From NCBI GenBank assembly GCA_030844895.1, contig CM061226.1:117228574-117292573 (forward strand): a DNA stretch of 64,000 nucleotides. The letters run 5' to 3'. Positions 10,308-21,669 of the stretch are shown here, piece after piece. The notes beneath the pieces were generated by a model that made no database searches, was not told the DNA's origin, and worked only from the letters and a program-made list of their open reading frames with translations. Positions within the stretch are counted from its first letter, which is position 1; every line of letters starts with the position of its first letter. A program made the translations under genes and the position numbers. Source of the DNA: Ambrosia x helenae. Taxonomy: Eukaryota; Streptophyta; Magnoliopsida; Asterales; Asteraceae.

Positions 10308-10491
10308 CACCCATGGCATTAATCCCAGCCTGGAAATTAGCCATGGCCATGTTCACTTGCTGCTGTAGCAAGTTGTTCAGTTCAGCCTGGGTCATGTTGA
10401 TGTTCCCACGACCAACGCCTCCAGCACGACCACCGCCGCCAGCACGGCCACCGCCGCCACCACGACGTCCACCACCGCGAGCACCAGACAT
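10308..10491 (-). CDS. gag: Tekay gag exon 1 (start of gag)
   Basis: Starts with ATG at 10491 and codes MSGARGGGRRGGGG, a Gly/Arg-rich basic tract, then MTQAELNNLLQQQVNMAMANF, the amphipathic start typical of chromovirus gag. About 61 codons lie before the predicted donor at 10307. This is the only ATG that gives the family-like N-terminus. The following ORF's apparent first codons are intron sequence, so a gene finder that ignores the intron would split gag in two. Confidence 0.78.
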
Positions 10492-11002
10492 GATCTAACA
10501 AATCAAGAAATCGAGAGATTCAGATTCACTTCCAGTGTCAACCACTAGAAATTTACAAGAGTTAACCTAGGGACAAATCCAGGGCTATACATCCAAACTC
10601 GAAATCCATCGGGATTTTCATGCATCCCAGTTTATTATTTCGTGTGCACCCGAAATGATAAACTGCTCTACATGGTCCTCCAGATGTACCCCTAATCCAG
10701 ACCCCAGTCACTGAATATCGTCGCCTAGTAACGTGTGACAATAGGTGCAAGTGTAAGAAGGCATGTGTGTGCTAGAACCAACAAATCAACCCCTCCTTCT
10801 TCAATCCAGAAGAAGAAGACAAGAGCAGGTAGGAACCCAAGTAAAAGCGGATGATGTAACGGAGAAACATGATGATGATGTAAGGACACCCCGACAACGT
10901 TAGTACGTATCCCACTAATAGACCCAAAGTATGTGACCGTCTAGTGTGTGCGACTCGGCTATAGACCAGACTCTACATGCAGTCCTAGTTCGCTATAACC
11001 AT
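10492..11002 (-). other. Leader between primer site and gag
   Basis: About 510 bases between the gag ATG and the primer site. No ORF with family similarity was seen. It would be the untranslated leader of the genomic RNA (packaging and dimerization region by position only). Confidence 0.6.
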
Positions 11003-11018
11003 TGGCTCTGATACCAAT
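11003..11018 (-). other. Primer binding site (tRNA-iMet type)
   Basis: The minus strand reads TTGGTATCAGAGCCAA, two bases after the LTR end at 11021. This is the usual plant initiator-tRNA-Met primer site and fixes the orientation of the element. Confidence 0.93.
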
Positions 11019-11020
11019 CT

Positions 11021-13603
11021 GTCACACCCTCAAATTACCACTTGCGGGGTTTTACCGCGAGGCGCATGACAAACCAGGATCCAAGTCAACGATCACAATA
11101 AACAACTCTATATGAAAACGTAAATCGACATAACAATTAAGTTAATAAGCGGAAGCGTTTAAGTAGCATTTAATCAACTATGCTATCATCTCAAAAGTTA
11201 TTCAAAATACTTTTATTACAAACATGCAACTATGCCTAGACGCCAATGCAGACCCGTGCGCCTAGTTCCGTTCATTGCTACCTTAGCGACCTGAGAAAAA
11301 CATGCCAAAAAGACGTCAACATATAATGCTGGTGAGTTCACAGGTTTGTTCAATATGTTACCAAAATGTTACCATATCCATACTATATCAATGTTACCAA
11401 GTACGCTAGCTAGGCGTATGTTTTATTACTACTACGATTGGAAACCATTACTAGACACGTTTAGCAATGTTTAGCATGTTTAAGCAGCCCGTATGTTCAG
11501 CATGATGATGTTCCTGTTCGAGACAATATGCACCCGCCCGGCCCTCCAAGCCGACGAGTGGGGCAGGTCACGCCCAATAGATCTATCCACATTTCCCCCG
11601 TTGTGCATCCCCGCACATTCATGGTTTCCCCCGGGACTTCCAAAAGATCGTATAGCAATATAAAGTTAAAACCATAGTATGACATATGTTACCAAAACAG
11701 TTTAGCGCATGTTTTCTCCCCCAAAAGTTAAAGCAGTAAAAGTGGGGCCGTGAACTCACCTTAAGTAGCGTTCTTCAATTACAAGTAAAGATGTTTAGCC
11801 CTTGATAATCCCTCTACCGGAGATCTATCAAAATGTTCACATAAGTGTTCTGACTAATAACCATAAGGTTATCTAGTCCCTGATTGTCCAGATCGTAACC
11901 AAGTATGTTTTAAAACGTGTTTAAATGTTTAACCGACACACTAGACCGACCCGACATCCCGTTGGTGACCCATTACCCTAACTAATCAAGTACACATAGA
12001 TTACATACAAGGTTCAAGCATAAAACACTTAGTTTGTATCAAAAATCTCATTTCTGCATCAGAACGGTCGAACCAGTCAGTTTTAAGTCTCCTTCGCACC
12101 TTTTCAGTCTCCTTCGCCCGTTTTACACTTCGTTCGACCGTTTGATGCCTCCTTCGCCCGTTTTACCTCATTCGCCCAACAAAAACCCAGGTTCGACCCT
12201 GGTTTTCCTCCTTCGCACCTTCGATCGGTCGAAGGAGGCCAGGTTCGCCCCTGTTGTGTAAATTTTCCTAAAAACGCTTCGAACACATTCAAAACGACTC
12301 GAAACATCACCAAACACACCAGTCAAGCATGGATAACTTATCCCTACAAAACCCCACCGATTTCCCCCGATAATACGTCCGTTTCAGCCCTTTCCCAAAA
12401 TGGTAAAGATTATGGAAACATCACTTTCATGCATGAATAATTTACCCAATTTGGAAACTTTTGAAATCGATTCATGCTTAGCTTAAAATACTCAGTTTGT
12501 CGATTATCCGATCTTTTCTTATCAATTCTATTGATCATAAATATCATGCATCAAGTTTAGGTCCAAACCCCCAAATACCCATATTATCATCATCATATCC
12601 AATCCTAACCCTAGACAACAATATTCCAACATCAATAACAATCCTATATCATGTTTCTATCATAGATATAGCAGCAAATCATTGAACAACACATAACACC
12701 ACATAATATACAATTTACATATGTTATTCACCATGAAACCTATGTTAAATGATAATGTTTTGATTTAGAAAGATGTTTAAAAGGTTTTTAATCATAAAAA
12801 CACCCTTAGAACAGATCCGGACAATTAGGGTTATATGAAAACGAATTAAAATACTTTTAAAAAGGTTTAGGATTATGAACACACCTTGGATTCTTGTTTA
12901 GATGTTGTAGATAGGTTAGATTATGAGAAAGAAGAGCAAAAACTCCTTCCTTAGTGTTTTAGATCGTTTGAGAGCGTTTTGGGACGGTTAGGGTTTGTGA
13001 AATGATGAAAAATGACAAAGGTTGGTATTTATACTAATCCTCCTTCGCACCATTTCAATGGTCGAAGGTGGTCTCCTTCGACCCTTTCACAGGGTCGAAT
13101 GAGCCCTGTTCTGGTCGAAGGGAATTCCTTCAATTCCACTTCCCTGGTTCGCCTATCTACAAAGGGTCGAACCAGACAATTTCTCTCCTTCGACCACTCG
13201 AAGTGGTCGAACCAGGATTCCTTTTTGACTAGTTTTCCAGTTTGTCGTGTTTAACGCATTCTAACACATCTTAACACATAAGCATGCATCCTTAGTCTAT
13301 ATTTAACATATTTAAGCATAGATAATCATTTACACATCATTTAAACACATCTATGTATAATCCACCACACGACCCATAATCTACACATATACTTAATTAG
13401 TTCATGTAATGTCACCAACAACGGAACCCGGTACTAGTGTATTACCAAAACGACTCCCAATGATCCTCCAGATCACTGTACTCTGGACAATCCTAACTTG
13501 ACCCGACTCAACTAACCCAGTTAAGTTTGTTTATAAATGTTTCTCGCTAAGGTAGACTTAGATGTTACTAATATGTTTAAGCCGAACATGTCGGGTGTCA
13601 CAC
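11021..13603 (-). repeat. Full 5' LTR of the Tekay-like element, 2583 bp
   Basis: On the plus strand it runs from TGTCACACCC (11021) to GGGTGTCACA (13603), giving TG...CA ends on either strand. The inner end abuts the primer site and the outer ~520 bp is duplicated at 5168-5690. A TATA-like TATAAATA box on the minus strand lies near 13025-13033. Repeated CTTCG/TTCGACC motifs fill 12060-12250 and 13040-13215, including a perfect hairpin (TTCGACCACT-CGA-AGTGGTCGAA) near 13186-13209. Nothing else coding was seen. Confidence 0.93.
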
Positions 13604-14265
13604 CGGCCACTGCGGTAAAACCTATCTAAATCGAAGTTCGGACTTAAAAACAAATGACCTCAAGCTCTTATCTTATTTTTTTCTGCCACCAAATGAAGGA
13701 GACAATATGTGGCATATTAAGATGGTATAATTTTTTTTTCAATTAATTTATATATTAAAAGCGATTAATTTGTATTGAAATACACCTGCTCGTGAAATAA
13801 TAATGACATTTCAAAGTTGATGAAATGACATTTTAATGTACACAATAATAAAAAAACACAAATTATAATTAAATGTAAAAAAAACAAAAAAAAAAACAAA
13901 AACAAAAGACATAATGATATAATTTTCTCAAAAATCTAAAAGCTAAAATCCAAAAGTAAAAACCTAAAATCTACTATTGTATAGTTTGATATGACGGTTC
14001 CAACGCCGCTAGAATGAGTTCAATCAAAGTTCGTTTGATATTTTTCTACGACTTTCTATTTTTAGCTGACTATGTATTTGAATCTTTCCATAGTGATTGA
14101 TCTCGTTTAATTTAGTCACTTACAATTAAAAAAAACAAGTTTCCAAATTTAACTTTTTTTTTGAACGGTGACTCTCTTTCATGTTTTATCTTTTTATCAT
14201 AATAAGTAGGTCACACCTGCTAAGCAGCTAAGGCAAGCTATCCACTTCACATTTGGCCAGACTAT
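13604..14265. other. AT-rich spacer, no gene seen
   Basis: About 660 bp of AT-rich sequence with A and T runs. No coding region, terminal repeat or RNA gene was recognised. It is the right flank of the Tekay element. Confidence 0.5.
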
Positions 14266-14650
14266 GGGTATGTTTGGCAAAACTAGCTGGAGACTGGTAG
14301 CTGAAAGCTGGAAGCTTTTTAAATATATTTTGGTGTTTGGCAAAGTAGCTGGAGCTTTTAATAAAATGTATAAAATGACCAAAATGGTCATAATTAAAAG
14401 ATTGTAAAGAATGTTTTTATTTTATTTTTAAAATAGAATGGGTATTTGTGTCATTTACTAACTAAAAGCTTGTAGCTAGTAGAGCTTTTTCTTAAAAGCT
14501 ACTACTAGTAGCTTTTCACTGTAGAGCTTTTTCTCTAACCTAAAAGCTTCCAGCCCCTTCAACCAAACAAGGCTTTTTATTAAGTAGGAGCTTTTTCTTA
14601 AAAGCTTGAAGCTCCTAAAAGCTCTTAAAAGCTCCTTGCCAAACAAGGCT
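14266..14650. mobile_element. hAT-like MITE (non-autonomous)
   Basis: It starts GGGTATGTTTGGCAA and ends CCTTGCCAAACAAGGC, imperfect inverted ends sharing TGTTTGGCAA. The body is rich in AGCT/AAGCTTTTAGCT repeats and has no ORF. The GTTTGGCAA core is typical of short hAT-derived elements in plants. A second copy of the end motif (CCAAACAAGGCTTTTTAT) lies at about 14563, so the right boundary could be there. No clear 8-bp target duplication was found. Confidence 0.6.
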
Positions 14651-14659
14651 TTTTATAGT

Positions 14660-15238
14660 ATGGGAGCAACCACCCCCAACTCCTTCAAAAGCCACATCAA
14701 CGCCACCACATTTCCCCCCTTTTTCTCCTCAAAAGTTTGAAAATGGTTTCTCCCAATTCCTTAATTCCCCATTTCTTTTTCTTTTTTTATTATTTTTCTC
14801 TTTTATTTAATTATATATTTTATATTTCATAAATATTTTTTTATTCAAATAAATTAATAAAAACCGTAAAATTTTTAAAAAAAATCAGAAAAACATAAGA
14901 GAAGCGAAATTCATAAATTAAAAAAAAATACAACTAAAGTTTACAAAGTAAAAAAAATTATAAATTAAAGTTAAAAAAATTACAAACTAAAGTTCATAAA
15001 AAAAACTCTAGAAACTACTCATCATCAACGGGGTGACATGGAAATTATTCCAAATGTGGTCGATTAGATCAAAACAAAGGTTGCCACGCACAGTAGTATC
15101 GTGTAACGCCCACGTGTTTGATTCTTGTTGTGCCTCGTTAACTAGCTCGAGAACCTCTTCAACCTCATTCGGATCGTAAACGTATATCGCACGACCTTCG
15201 TCTTCGATTATCATGTTATGAAGTATATTATACAAGCA
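14660..15238 (-). pseudogene. PIF/Harbinger transposase C-terminus, part 1
   Basis: The minus-strand frame from 15238 to 15008 reads LYNILHNMIIEDEGRAIYVY and later DLIDHIWNNF. This matches the end of plant PIF/Harbinger transposases (usually CIILHNMIIEDE ... LIEHIW). The upstream half lies at 32126-32237, separated by the gag-only LTR element; the two join in frame once one AAGCA copy is removed. The AT-rich tail 14700-15007 is probably the element's 3' non-coding part. The GGGAGCAACCACCCCCAACT block near 14664 may be its terminal repeat (weak). Confidence 0.72.
15234..15238 (+). other. Target site duplication AAGCA, left copy
   Basis: AAGCA directly before the 5' LTR start. The same five bases follow the 3' LTR at 32126-32130. 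Confidence 0.93.
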
Positions 15239-15291
15239 TGTGACATCCGTCACTTTTCCTTTATTTTATTTTGTATATAATAATAATAATA

Positions 15292-15339
<48 letters not shown>

Positions 15340-15528
15340 GTTGGTTTGGACATTACATTAACCAACCATCCTTCACCATTAACATAACCCAAACCAACCA
15401 TCCCTTTACCCATCACATGAGCCCAAGGCCCATACTCGAAGCCCAACCAAAGCAGCCCATACAGTGGCCCACTCCTCCTTCTCCTCTCAGTTAAAAAAAA
15501 AAAAAGAAAACATTTCTGCTGCTGCCAT

Positions 15529-15582
15529 GGCTCGAACCGGAGCCGGCCCAGCAGCACACACACGCACAAGCCAGCTGAGCTA
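15529..15582 (-). promoter_or_regulatory. tRNA-like A and B boxes inside the LTR (minus strand)
   Basis: Minus strand: A box TAGCTCAGCTGG at 15582-15571, B box GGTTCGAGCC at 15538-15529, spacing 32 nt, as in tRNA-derived pol III promoters. Most of this segment is missing from the 3' LTR copy. It looks like a tRNA or SINE relic; activity is unknown. Confidence 0.5.
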
Positions 15583-16086
15583 CGGCTCACATCTGATCTT
15601 ATCCCAACCTAATAGGCATATATACCCGCTTCAACTCCTTGTTTCCCTCCCCTTGCTGCTGCTGTTACGCGACCAAGTGCACCCCACATCAACAATTTTT
15701 TTTTTCTCCACCTTTGACCATCTAATTGAGCTATTATTTTTGGTAAACCTTAATAATTAACAACACATAGTTGACCAGCAGTAACTCCCGCGTTAAACAA
15801 GCCCTAGAGTAGAAGGATTCCAGCTCGTTTTGAGCTTGATTGACCGGGTTTATCACGATTTGACCAATCACTTCAACTTGCCAATTATTTGATTTCACTA
15901 TAAATTAAACCCACTCTCTTGGTCTTAAAGTGCCAAAAACACTAACCTCACTATCAATTCTTTTGTTCGTTCACTAACACTCGCGTATTTAGCTCGGTTG
16001 ACTTTTTGGTTTGACTCGTGTTCTTGCTTCAAATCTGCTTGGTATGAATCAATTCGTTTTGTGTTTTTAATCATTGATACATTCCG

Positions 16087-16119
16087 ACCAATAACCCTTT
16101 GAATCCAAGGGTTATTGGT
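16087..16119. repeat. Perfect hairpin in the LTR
   Basis: ACCAATAACCCTT and AAGGGTTATTGGT are exact inverted arms (13 bp) around a 7-nt loop. The same structure is kept in the 3' LTR near 30390-30427. Confidence 0.8.
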
Positions 16120-16221
16120 TGATGAATTAGTGTATTAGAAAAACTAGGGTTTTTATGTTTTGAATTGGGAAAGAACACTTTTGCAGACATGTGTATTTAA
16201 ATAAAACAGAAACAAACAAAT

Positions 16222-16291
16222 CACAACCACTGATCTAGATCAAGTGGTTGTGTCTGTTTGTGTGTCAACCAAGGGACGCGGGTTCGATTCC
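16222..16291 (+). promoter_or_regulatory. Hairpin with tRNA-like A and B boxes
   Basis: CACAACCACT and AGTGGTTGTG arms surround GATCTAGATC (16222-16252). Within this lies an A-box-like TAGATCAAGTGG (16236-16247), followed 33 nt later by a perfect B box GGTTCGATTCC (16281-16291). Both boxes are conserved in the 3' LTR (30544-30555 and 30589-30599). Pol III activity is not shown. Confidence 0.5.
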
Positions 16292-17820
16292 CATGAGCAG
16301 CAACCATTTTTTTTCCATTCCATTTACATATATCCTAAACTTTTAATCTTTTAAAATAGTTTAAAAATACTAAAAGTGCTTTATAAATTCTACAAAAATT
16401 ATCTTTAGTTATTCTTATGATAAGGTTTATTATCCAATTTTTAGATTTTCAAAAATCTTTTATTAATTATATAAAATAAATATTACAAGTTTATTCTTTT
16501 TTATTTATAAAATTCTATAAAAATATCAAAACGATTATATAAATTTCCAAAAAAATTATCCTAAGTTTATATAACATTAAATTTTTCTGAAATGATTTTT
16601 ATTTCTGAAAAATCATTTATTTAATAATTTTAACTAATTTTTGTTAGTTTTAATCATAAATAAATCATAATAAATTCATTTTACAATATTTTTACACCAA
16701 AATTTTATATAAATTATTTCTATCCATTTAGAACAGAAATACAATTTTTAATTTAAAAATTCTTTAATTTTAATATTTTTAAATATTAAAGTTATATTTT
16801 TGACAAATTGAAATAAATAGATTTAATATTCTATTTTTAAGAAAATAATTTAATAAAAATTATTTTCATACTTAAAACTTTATATTATGACTATCTTTAA
16901 TTTAGAATTTACAAAAAGACTTTTGTTTATTTATTTATCAAATTTCTCTTATTTATTAAACGTTTAATTTATTAATCAAACGAATACTTATCCCCAATTC
17001 GAAACCCTAGAAAATACTTATAGACTAGATAGACTTAGACTTATTTGTTACCTTATACATAGGGTAATACTTGGCAACGTTGGATCACACTTATTCAATC
17101 CCACAAGACTTAACACCTTGCTAAGGTGAGTATTACTTATCCCTTTTTTCGTTTTACACTTTTGGGGTGATTCATGCACAAGTATACAAAACTGGCACAT
17201 TCATTTACACATACATTTTTATTCATTTACAATTCATATATGTGTCTTGATTATCTTTGTGCTTATGTTTGAACATGAACGTAGCTTACATGCAAAATCG
17301 TACATCTAGACATAACTTATGTTATGGTGCTCTTTACATATAGACGTAACTTATGTTACGGTGCTCATTTAGACATAACTTATGTTATGGTGCTCTTTTA
17401 GACTTGACACGTGTTAGGGTGCTCATTATCAATTTCATCTTATCAACATTACATTAATCTTTGTCTTGTTTGGTTACTTGCGTGTTTACATAATGCCTTG
17501 GTGATACTAGACACATGAATTGTACTACTTTTCAAAACTTATACTATATGTACAAAGCTAGGTAGTACTCACCAACATCATATGTTGACAAAATTTATTT
17601 TCGTGCATGTTTCAGGATAAGCTGCTTGACGCTTCACATAGGACTTTGGACTTAGATTAAAACAATCAACTATCTTTATTTTTGATGTCATGTATTTATT
17701 TTCACATGTTGTAAAACAATATTCAATAATCAAATATTTACATTTTAGTACCATGAGCTTTTGAACAATCGTCATTACGTGGCACCTCGATGATTCCGCC
17801 ATCGGTTGGGGTGTTACAGA

Positions 17821-17834
17821 TTGGTATCAGAGCC
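17821..17834 (+). other. Primer binding site (tRNA-iMet type)
   Basis: TTGGTATCAGAGCC begins two bases after the 5' LTR end. Confidence 0.93.
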
Positions 17835-18525
17835 ATGGTTATAGGGAACTAGGTTATTAGATGAAATGGCCTAGACTATAACCGAACTTCAACTTTCATG
17901 CATAATATTTCCTAAATTACCCTACCCCTCATTTCCCTCTACTTTCCTCCCTTATCTTTCCCTTCTTCTATATTCTTCTCATATTTCATCATGGTGCATA
18001 GAGATGGTATCCTACAAGGAGTGGAAAGTCTACATCATCATGGAACGAGAGCAGTACCTTTCATGAAGACACTCTTAGGCATAATGCCTACTCTTATTCT
18101 GCTCCTTCAAAGTTGTTGAGTTTTAATGGGTGTGATGGAACACGTGCAATCTGGAAGGGTGGATGCCTGTACACTGGGTTTTCTGGCATAGGCAAGCATA
18201 GCGCATAAATCCAATAACGGACCTGTTATGCTTACCTGGGGATTCCTGGAGTGAGTGTCCACATATAGGCTAAAGCATGTCTTCTCTGATCACCATTGGG
18301 TTCAATTCCTTTGAAAAGTCAACGTTCTTGTTGGGCTTTACAGCTAGACAAGGGCACTCCAAGCATTTTATGCAAGTTTTTCAATAATACTCTCTCGTTT
18401 CATATACAATATTTTGTATTCCATGATTTTCATATATTGCTTACAAGTTCATACTTTCATAATCATCTGTACGGTTATACACTTACATTTTCTAATCTCA
18501 TGATTATTCATTGACTACCTCATAG
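17835..18525 (+). other. Leader of the gag-only element
   Basis: About 690 bases between the primer site and gag. No family-like coding sequence was seen; it is presumed untranslated leader RNA. Confidence 0.5.
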
Positions 18526-19726
18526 ATGTCTGCTCGCTGCATGCTCCGTGATGCCAGCCAACGCCCTGTTCGTGCTTCTGGACAACGTTCTGATCGTCGC
18601 CGAGCAAATTGCTGCAGTGATCCCAGACCTTGTCAGTGAGATAACCCAGAATAGTAACAGTGCCAACACGGGGAGTACGACTCAATTTCGGTGCACTTTC
18701 AAACACTTTAACTCTTGCAACCCCACAAAATTCACTGGTGAGGAGGGTGCTACTAGTCTCCTCCAATGGTTTGAAAGCATGGAGAGCACTTTTGTGAACA
18801 GTGAATGTCCTGATGAACTCCGCGTTCGCTATGCTACTAGTGCCCTTCAAAAGGGGGCGCTAACCTGGTGGTATGGCGAAAAGCGCAATCAAGGAGCTGA
18901 TGTTGCTTTATCTTTGTCTTGGGCTGAGGTTAAGGAACTCGTGATCGCCAAATTCTGCCCTAGGAACGAAATCAGGAAACTGGAGGATGAATTTCGTGAG
19001 CTCAAACAAGACAGTGGTGAGAATCTTGCGTATAATACTCGATATCATGAACTCAGCATATTGGTTCCACACATGGTCACCCCGGTCTCTCGAGCAATCG
19101 AGAAATATATCGAGGGATTACTTGACCTGATTCAAGACGTTGTCACTGGAGGCAAATCCACTACGGTAGAAGAAGTCATCCAGCTTGCAGCCACTTTAAC
19201 AGACAAACACGTAAGGAAAGGAAACTTGGTTAGGAAGGGCACCAAGACGACTACTGAGAAAACCACCAATGCTGTTGAACGATCTAAGACTGTTTTAGCA
19301 AAGGCCGCCACTACTTCTTCGAACTCTAAGAAACGAATGGGCGATAATCAGAACCATGCTGTTATGGATCCGGTGACTCAACCCCCTATCAAGAAAGCCT
19401 ACACGGGAATCCATCCTCAATGCAACACTTGCAAGTATCATCACCCAGCAAATCTTCCATGCCGTCAATGCACTAGATGTGGAAGGTTTGGACACTTTGT
19501 CACCACTTGTCGTGTAATGGTTAGGACACAGGATAATCATCAAACAGCTGCCCAGGAACCATTGCCGATTACTAACGGTCGGGCATGTTATAATTGTGGG
19601 GACCCTAACCACATGCAACATCGATGCCCTGAATTGAATAATGTAAACCAGGTGGCACATGGACGAGCTTTCAATATCAATATCAACGAAGCAAACGGTC
19701 AGGATGACGTTAATCCCACTGGCTAA
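18526..19726 (+). pseudogene. gag: Gag of the gag-only element
   Basis: From 18548 an open frame of 392 codons encodes the Ty3/gypsy capsid domain: FKHFNSCNPTKFTGEEGATS, LLQWFESMESTF, GALTWWYGEK, then EVKELVIAKFCPRNEIRKLE and YNTRYHELSILVPHMV. Two CCHC-like knuckles follow, CTRCGRFGHFVTTC and CYNCGDPNHMQHRC. It ends with its own stop, not fused to protease. An ATG at 18526 opens a basic stretch (MSARCMLRDASQRPVRASGQ) in another frame that looks like the true N-terminus, so a 1-base shift around 18600 is likely. If so, the listed start at 18548 is spurious. Role: capsid and RNA binding; enzymes must come from elsewhere. Confidence 0.85.
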
Positions 19727-20999
19727 GCCATGAATGGAATCTTCTTAAGACTCGAGAATCCAATACTTGTGTTTTCATTTTCTTAACCCTATTATCATTT
19801 TGTACCCAATTTTGTCGTACTCATAAGCACATAACATCTAGAAATTCCTTGCATAATATTGTGTACGAACGCAGGTTGGAAATTTATCATATTTGGTTAC
19901 GTTTATCGTAGAAGTTTAAGACTCTACCTTACATTTTATTGAAACATTTGGACTTTATTTCCATGAAAATCAAACTGCTAAAAACTTGATACTTGATCCT
20001 ACAGAGCTTCTCTAAAAACATCATTGTTTGTTATATGAAACTTGATTTTTCCTTAAATTGACTATTCATTAAACATTTAATTATTCATGATACTCGTAAA
20101 CATGGCTGGCCAAATATGAGCTATTTCTATAGGCCACTAAGATAACCCTTATACTTAATGGTTGTCGTACTTATAAACTTGCTTGCATGTGTGTATTATC
20201 AATTTGCATGTTGATCTATGAAAGACAACTATTACATTTATCCACTCAACTAAAACAAACATTTCACTTAAAGGGCTCCCCGGGTGAGTGGTAGCCCATA
20301 CTTAGATTTTGTTATGCTTGCAAGTCGTTGCAAACCAATATAATTGACCTCATTATTACATGGCCTCATTTCATTGATAACATCTCATTGTAACTCAACG
20401 TGTTCGTTGTGTCATCTTCTTGTGAAACTTATTTGCTCTAATGTGTTGTTAGATTAGGATCATAGAAGGACATAAAACCCTAATGTAAGGTAAATTGATG
20501 ATTCCGGTCCGGAACGTAATCATGAATTTACAGGTACGTTAGGGTAGTGTGAAATTCTATTGGGTTTTTGGTAGGCGTCCAGTACGTTTTCCAGGTATCA
20601 AAGGTGTGGTGGGTTAGCTGCGGTACACCCTATATATAAACACTAATGATGCATTGAAAGTGAGACTGGAAGTCGGACCAGGAACAAACTCTAGTTACTC
20701 GGTAGTTCATTTGGTCTTTCTATAGTAAATCAACTCGTACATTTATTTTAGGATTCCTAAAACTTGAAGTTTAGTGTTTTACTAGATGCTTATTCCCCTT
20801 ATTATTCGAGACGAACCTAATCCAATCCTTAACTCACACCTATCAAACTTATTCGAAACAGTTTACTCTGTTACCTATAAATTCACGACGTGCCTTAACT
20901 CAAATTTTCCAAACCACTGCTACCTTAATTTCTACCCAAACATTCATAACCCTATGTTTCTAATAACTTCGGGACGAAGTTTCTAAAAGTAGAGGATGC
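19727..20999 (+). other. Non-coding 3' internal region and polypurine tract
   Basis: About 1.27 kb between gag and the 3' LTR with no protease or pol similarity in any frame that I could see. Near its end, TTCGGGACGAAGTT (about 20968) is followed by the purine-rich tract AAAAGTAGAGGATGC (20984-20998), ending at the 3' LTR start. Confidence 0.7.
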
Positions 21000-21315
21000 T
21001 GTGACATCCGTCACTTTTCCTTTATTTTATTTTGTATATAATAATAATAATAAATAATAATAAATAATAATAATAATAATGATAATAATAATAATAAAGT
21101 TGGTTTGGACATTACATTAACCAACCATCCTTCACCATTAACATAACCCAAACCAACCATCCCTTTACCCATCACATGAGCCCAAGGCCCAGACTCGAAG
21201 CCCAACCAAAGCAGCCCATACAGTGGCCCACTCCTCCTTCTCCTCTCAGTTAAAAAAAAAAAAGAAAACATTTTTGCTGCTGCTACGGCTCACATCTGAT
21301 CTTATCCCAACCTAA
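21000..21315 (+). repeat. 3' LTR of the gag-only element, first piece
   Basis: TGTGACATCCGTCAC... matches 15239 onward, minus a ~55-bp deletion and with a different AAT repeat length. It stops at CCCAACCTAA, where the Helitron begins. Confidence 0.93.
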
Positions 21316-21457
21316 TCTATCTATATAATAAATGAAAACACTAGGGTTGAATCCTAGCTTTTGAGAGGGTCTCCTAGGATCCAAATGGTAAATGGAGCTC
21401 CATGTGTTCTTAGTATATAAACCTCTTCTTTTTTTTGTTTTCTCACCATCCATTTGT

Positions 21458-21573
21458 ATGTTAAAACATTCTTCCTTCTTCCTAGCCTAATACATTGTTC
21501 ATCCTTCATATCCTGATGTTAAAACATTCTTCCTCCTTCCTAGCCTAATACATTGTTCATCCTTCATATCCTA
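21458..21573 (+). repeat. 58-bp tandem duplication near the Helitron 5' end
   Basis: Two adjacent, nearly identical copies starting ATGTTAAAACATTCTTCC at 21458 and 21516. Confidence 0.85.
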
Positions 21574-21669
21574 ATTCCTTTCTCATTCCTCATTCCTTTC
21601 TAATTGTTCTTTTTACAAGGTATGTTGTCCATCTAATCTTATATTTATCATTTTACATCAATCATGAAT

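Larger units (their letters stand above)
5168..13603 (-). mobile_element. Ty3/gypsy chromovirus, Tekay/Del-like
   Basis: In element order (right to left): full 5' LTR 13603-11021, primer site 11018-11003, leader, gag from 10491 with a predicted intron, then protease, RT, RNase H, integrase and chromodomain down to about 5825, PPT, and the truncated 3' LTR 5690-5168. RT before integrase identifies Ty3/gypsy. The C-terminal chromodomain-like segment and the Gly/Arg-rich gag start with MTQAELN fit the Tekay/Del chromoviruses. The two LTR copies are nearly identical, so insertion was fairly recent. No target duplication can be tested because the left end is deleted. Damage: an amber codon, two 1-bp losses and the LTR deletion. 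Confidence 0.92.
15239..17818 (+). repeat. 5' LTR of the gag-only element, 2580 bp
   Basis: Runs from TGTGACATCC to GGTGTTACA; the second copy is 21000-21315 plus 29923-32125. It contains an AAT microsatellite (about 15279-15338), a TATA-like CTATAAATTA near 15899, two hairpins (16087-16119 and 16222-16252), two tRNA-like A/B-box pairs (15529-15582 minus, 16236-16291 plus) and four imperfect copies of an ACTTATGTTATGGTGCTC-type unit at about 17306-17422. The 3' copy lacks ~55 bp corresponding to about 15525-15580. Confidence 0.93.

Noticed and set aside
10202..10498. Plus-strand Pro-rich open frame opposite the Tekay gag start
   Set aside because: It is the reverse reading of the Gly/Arg-rich gag N-terminus and intron; no family resemblance.
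10562..12319. Small ORFs in the Tekay leader and LTR
   Set aside because: Short, no motif, lie in LTR and leader sequence; chance open frames.
15261..15760. ORFs over the LTR microsatellite (Leu/Ile-rich readings of the AAT repeat)
   Set aside because: Products of simple repeat and LTR; repeated at the second LTR copy, no coding pattern.
15529..16291. Calling true tRNA genes at the A/B-box pairs
   Set aside because: No acceptor stem or cloverleaf could be drawn around them; only the promoter-like boxes are present.
17578..17802. ORF at the LTR end (also at 31885-32217)
   Set aside because: LTR sequence; the second copy only looks longer because it runs into the Harbinger remnant.
17821..17834. 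Primer binding sites as tRNA fragments
   Set aside because: They are short complements of the tRNA 3' end directly after LTRs, as expected for retrotransposons.
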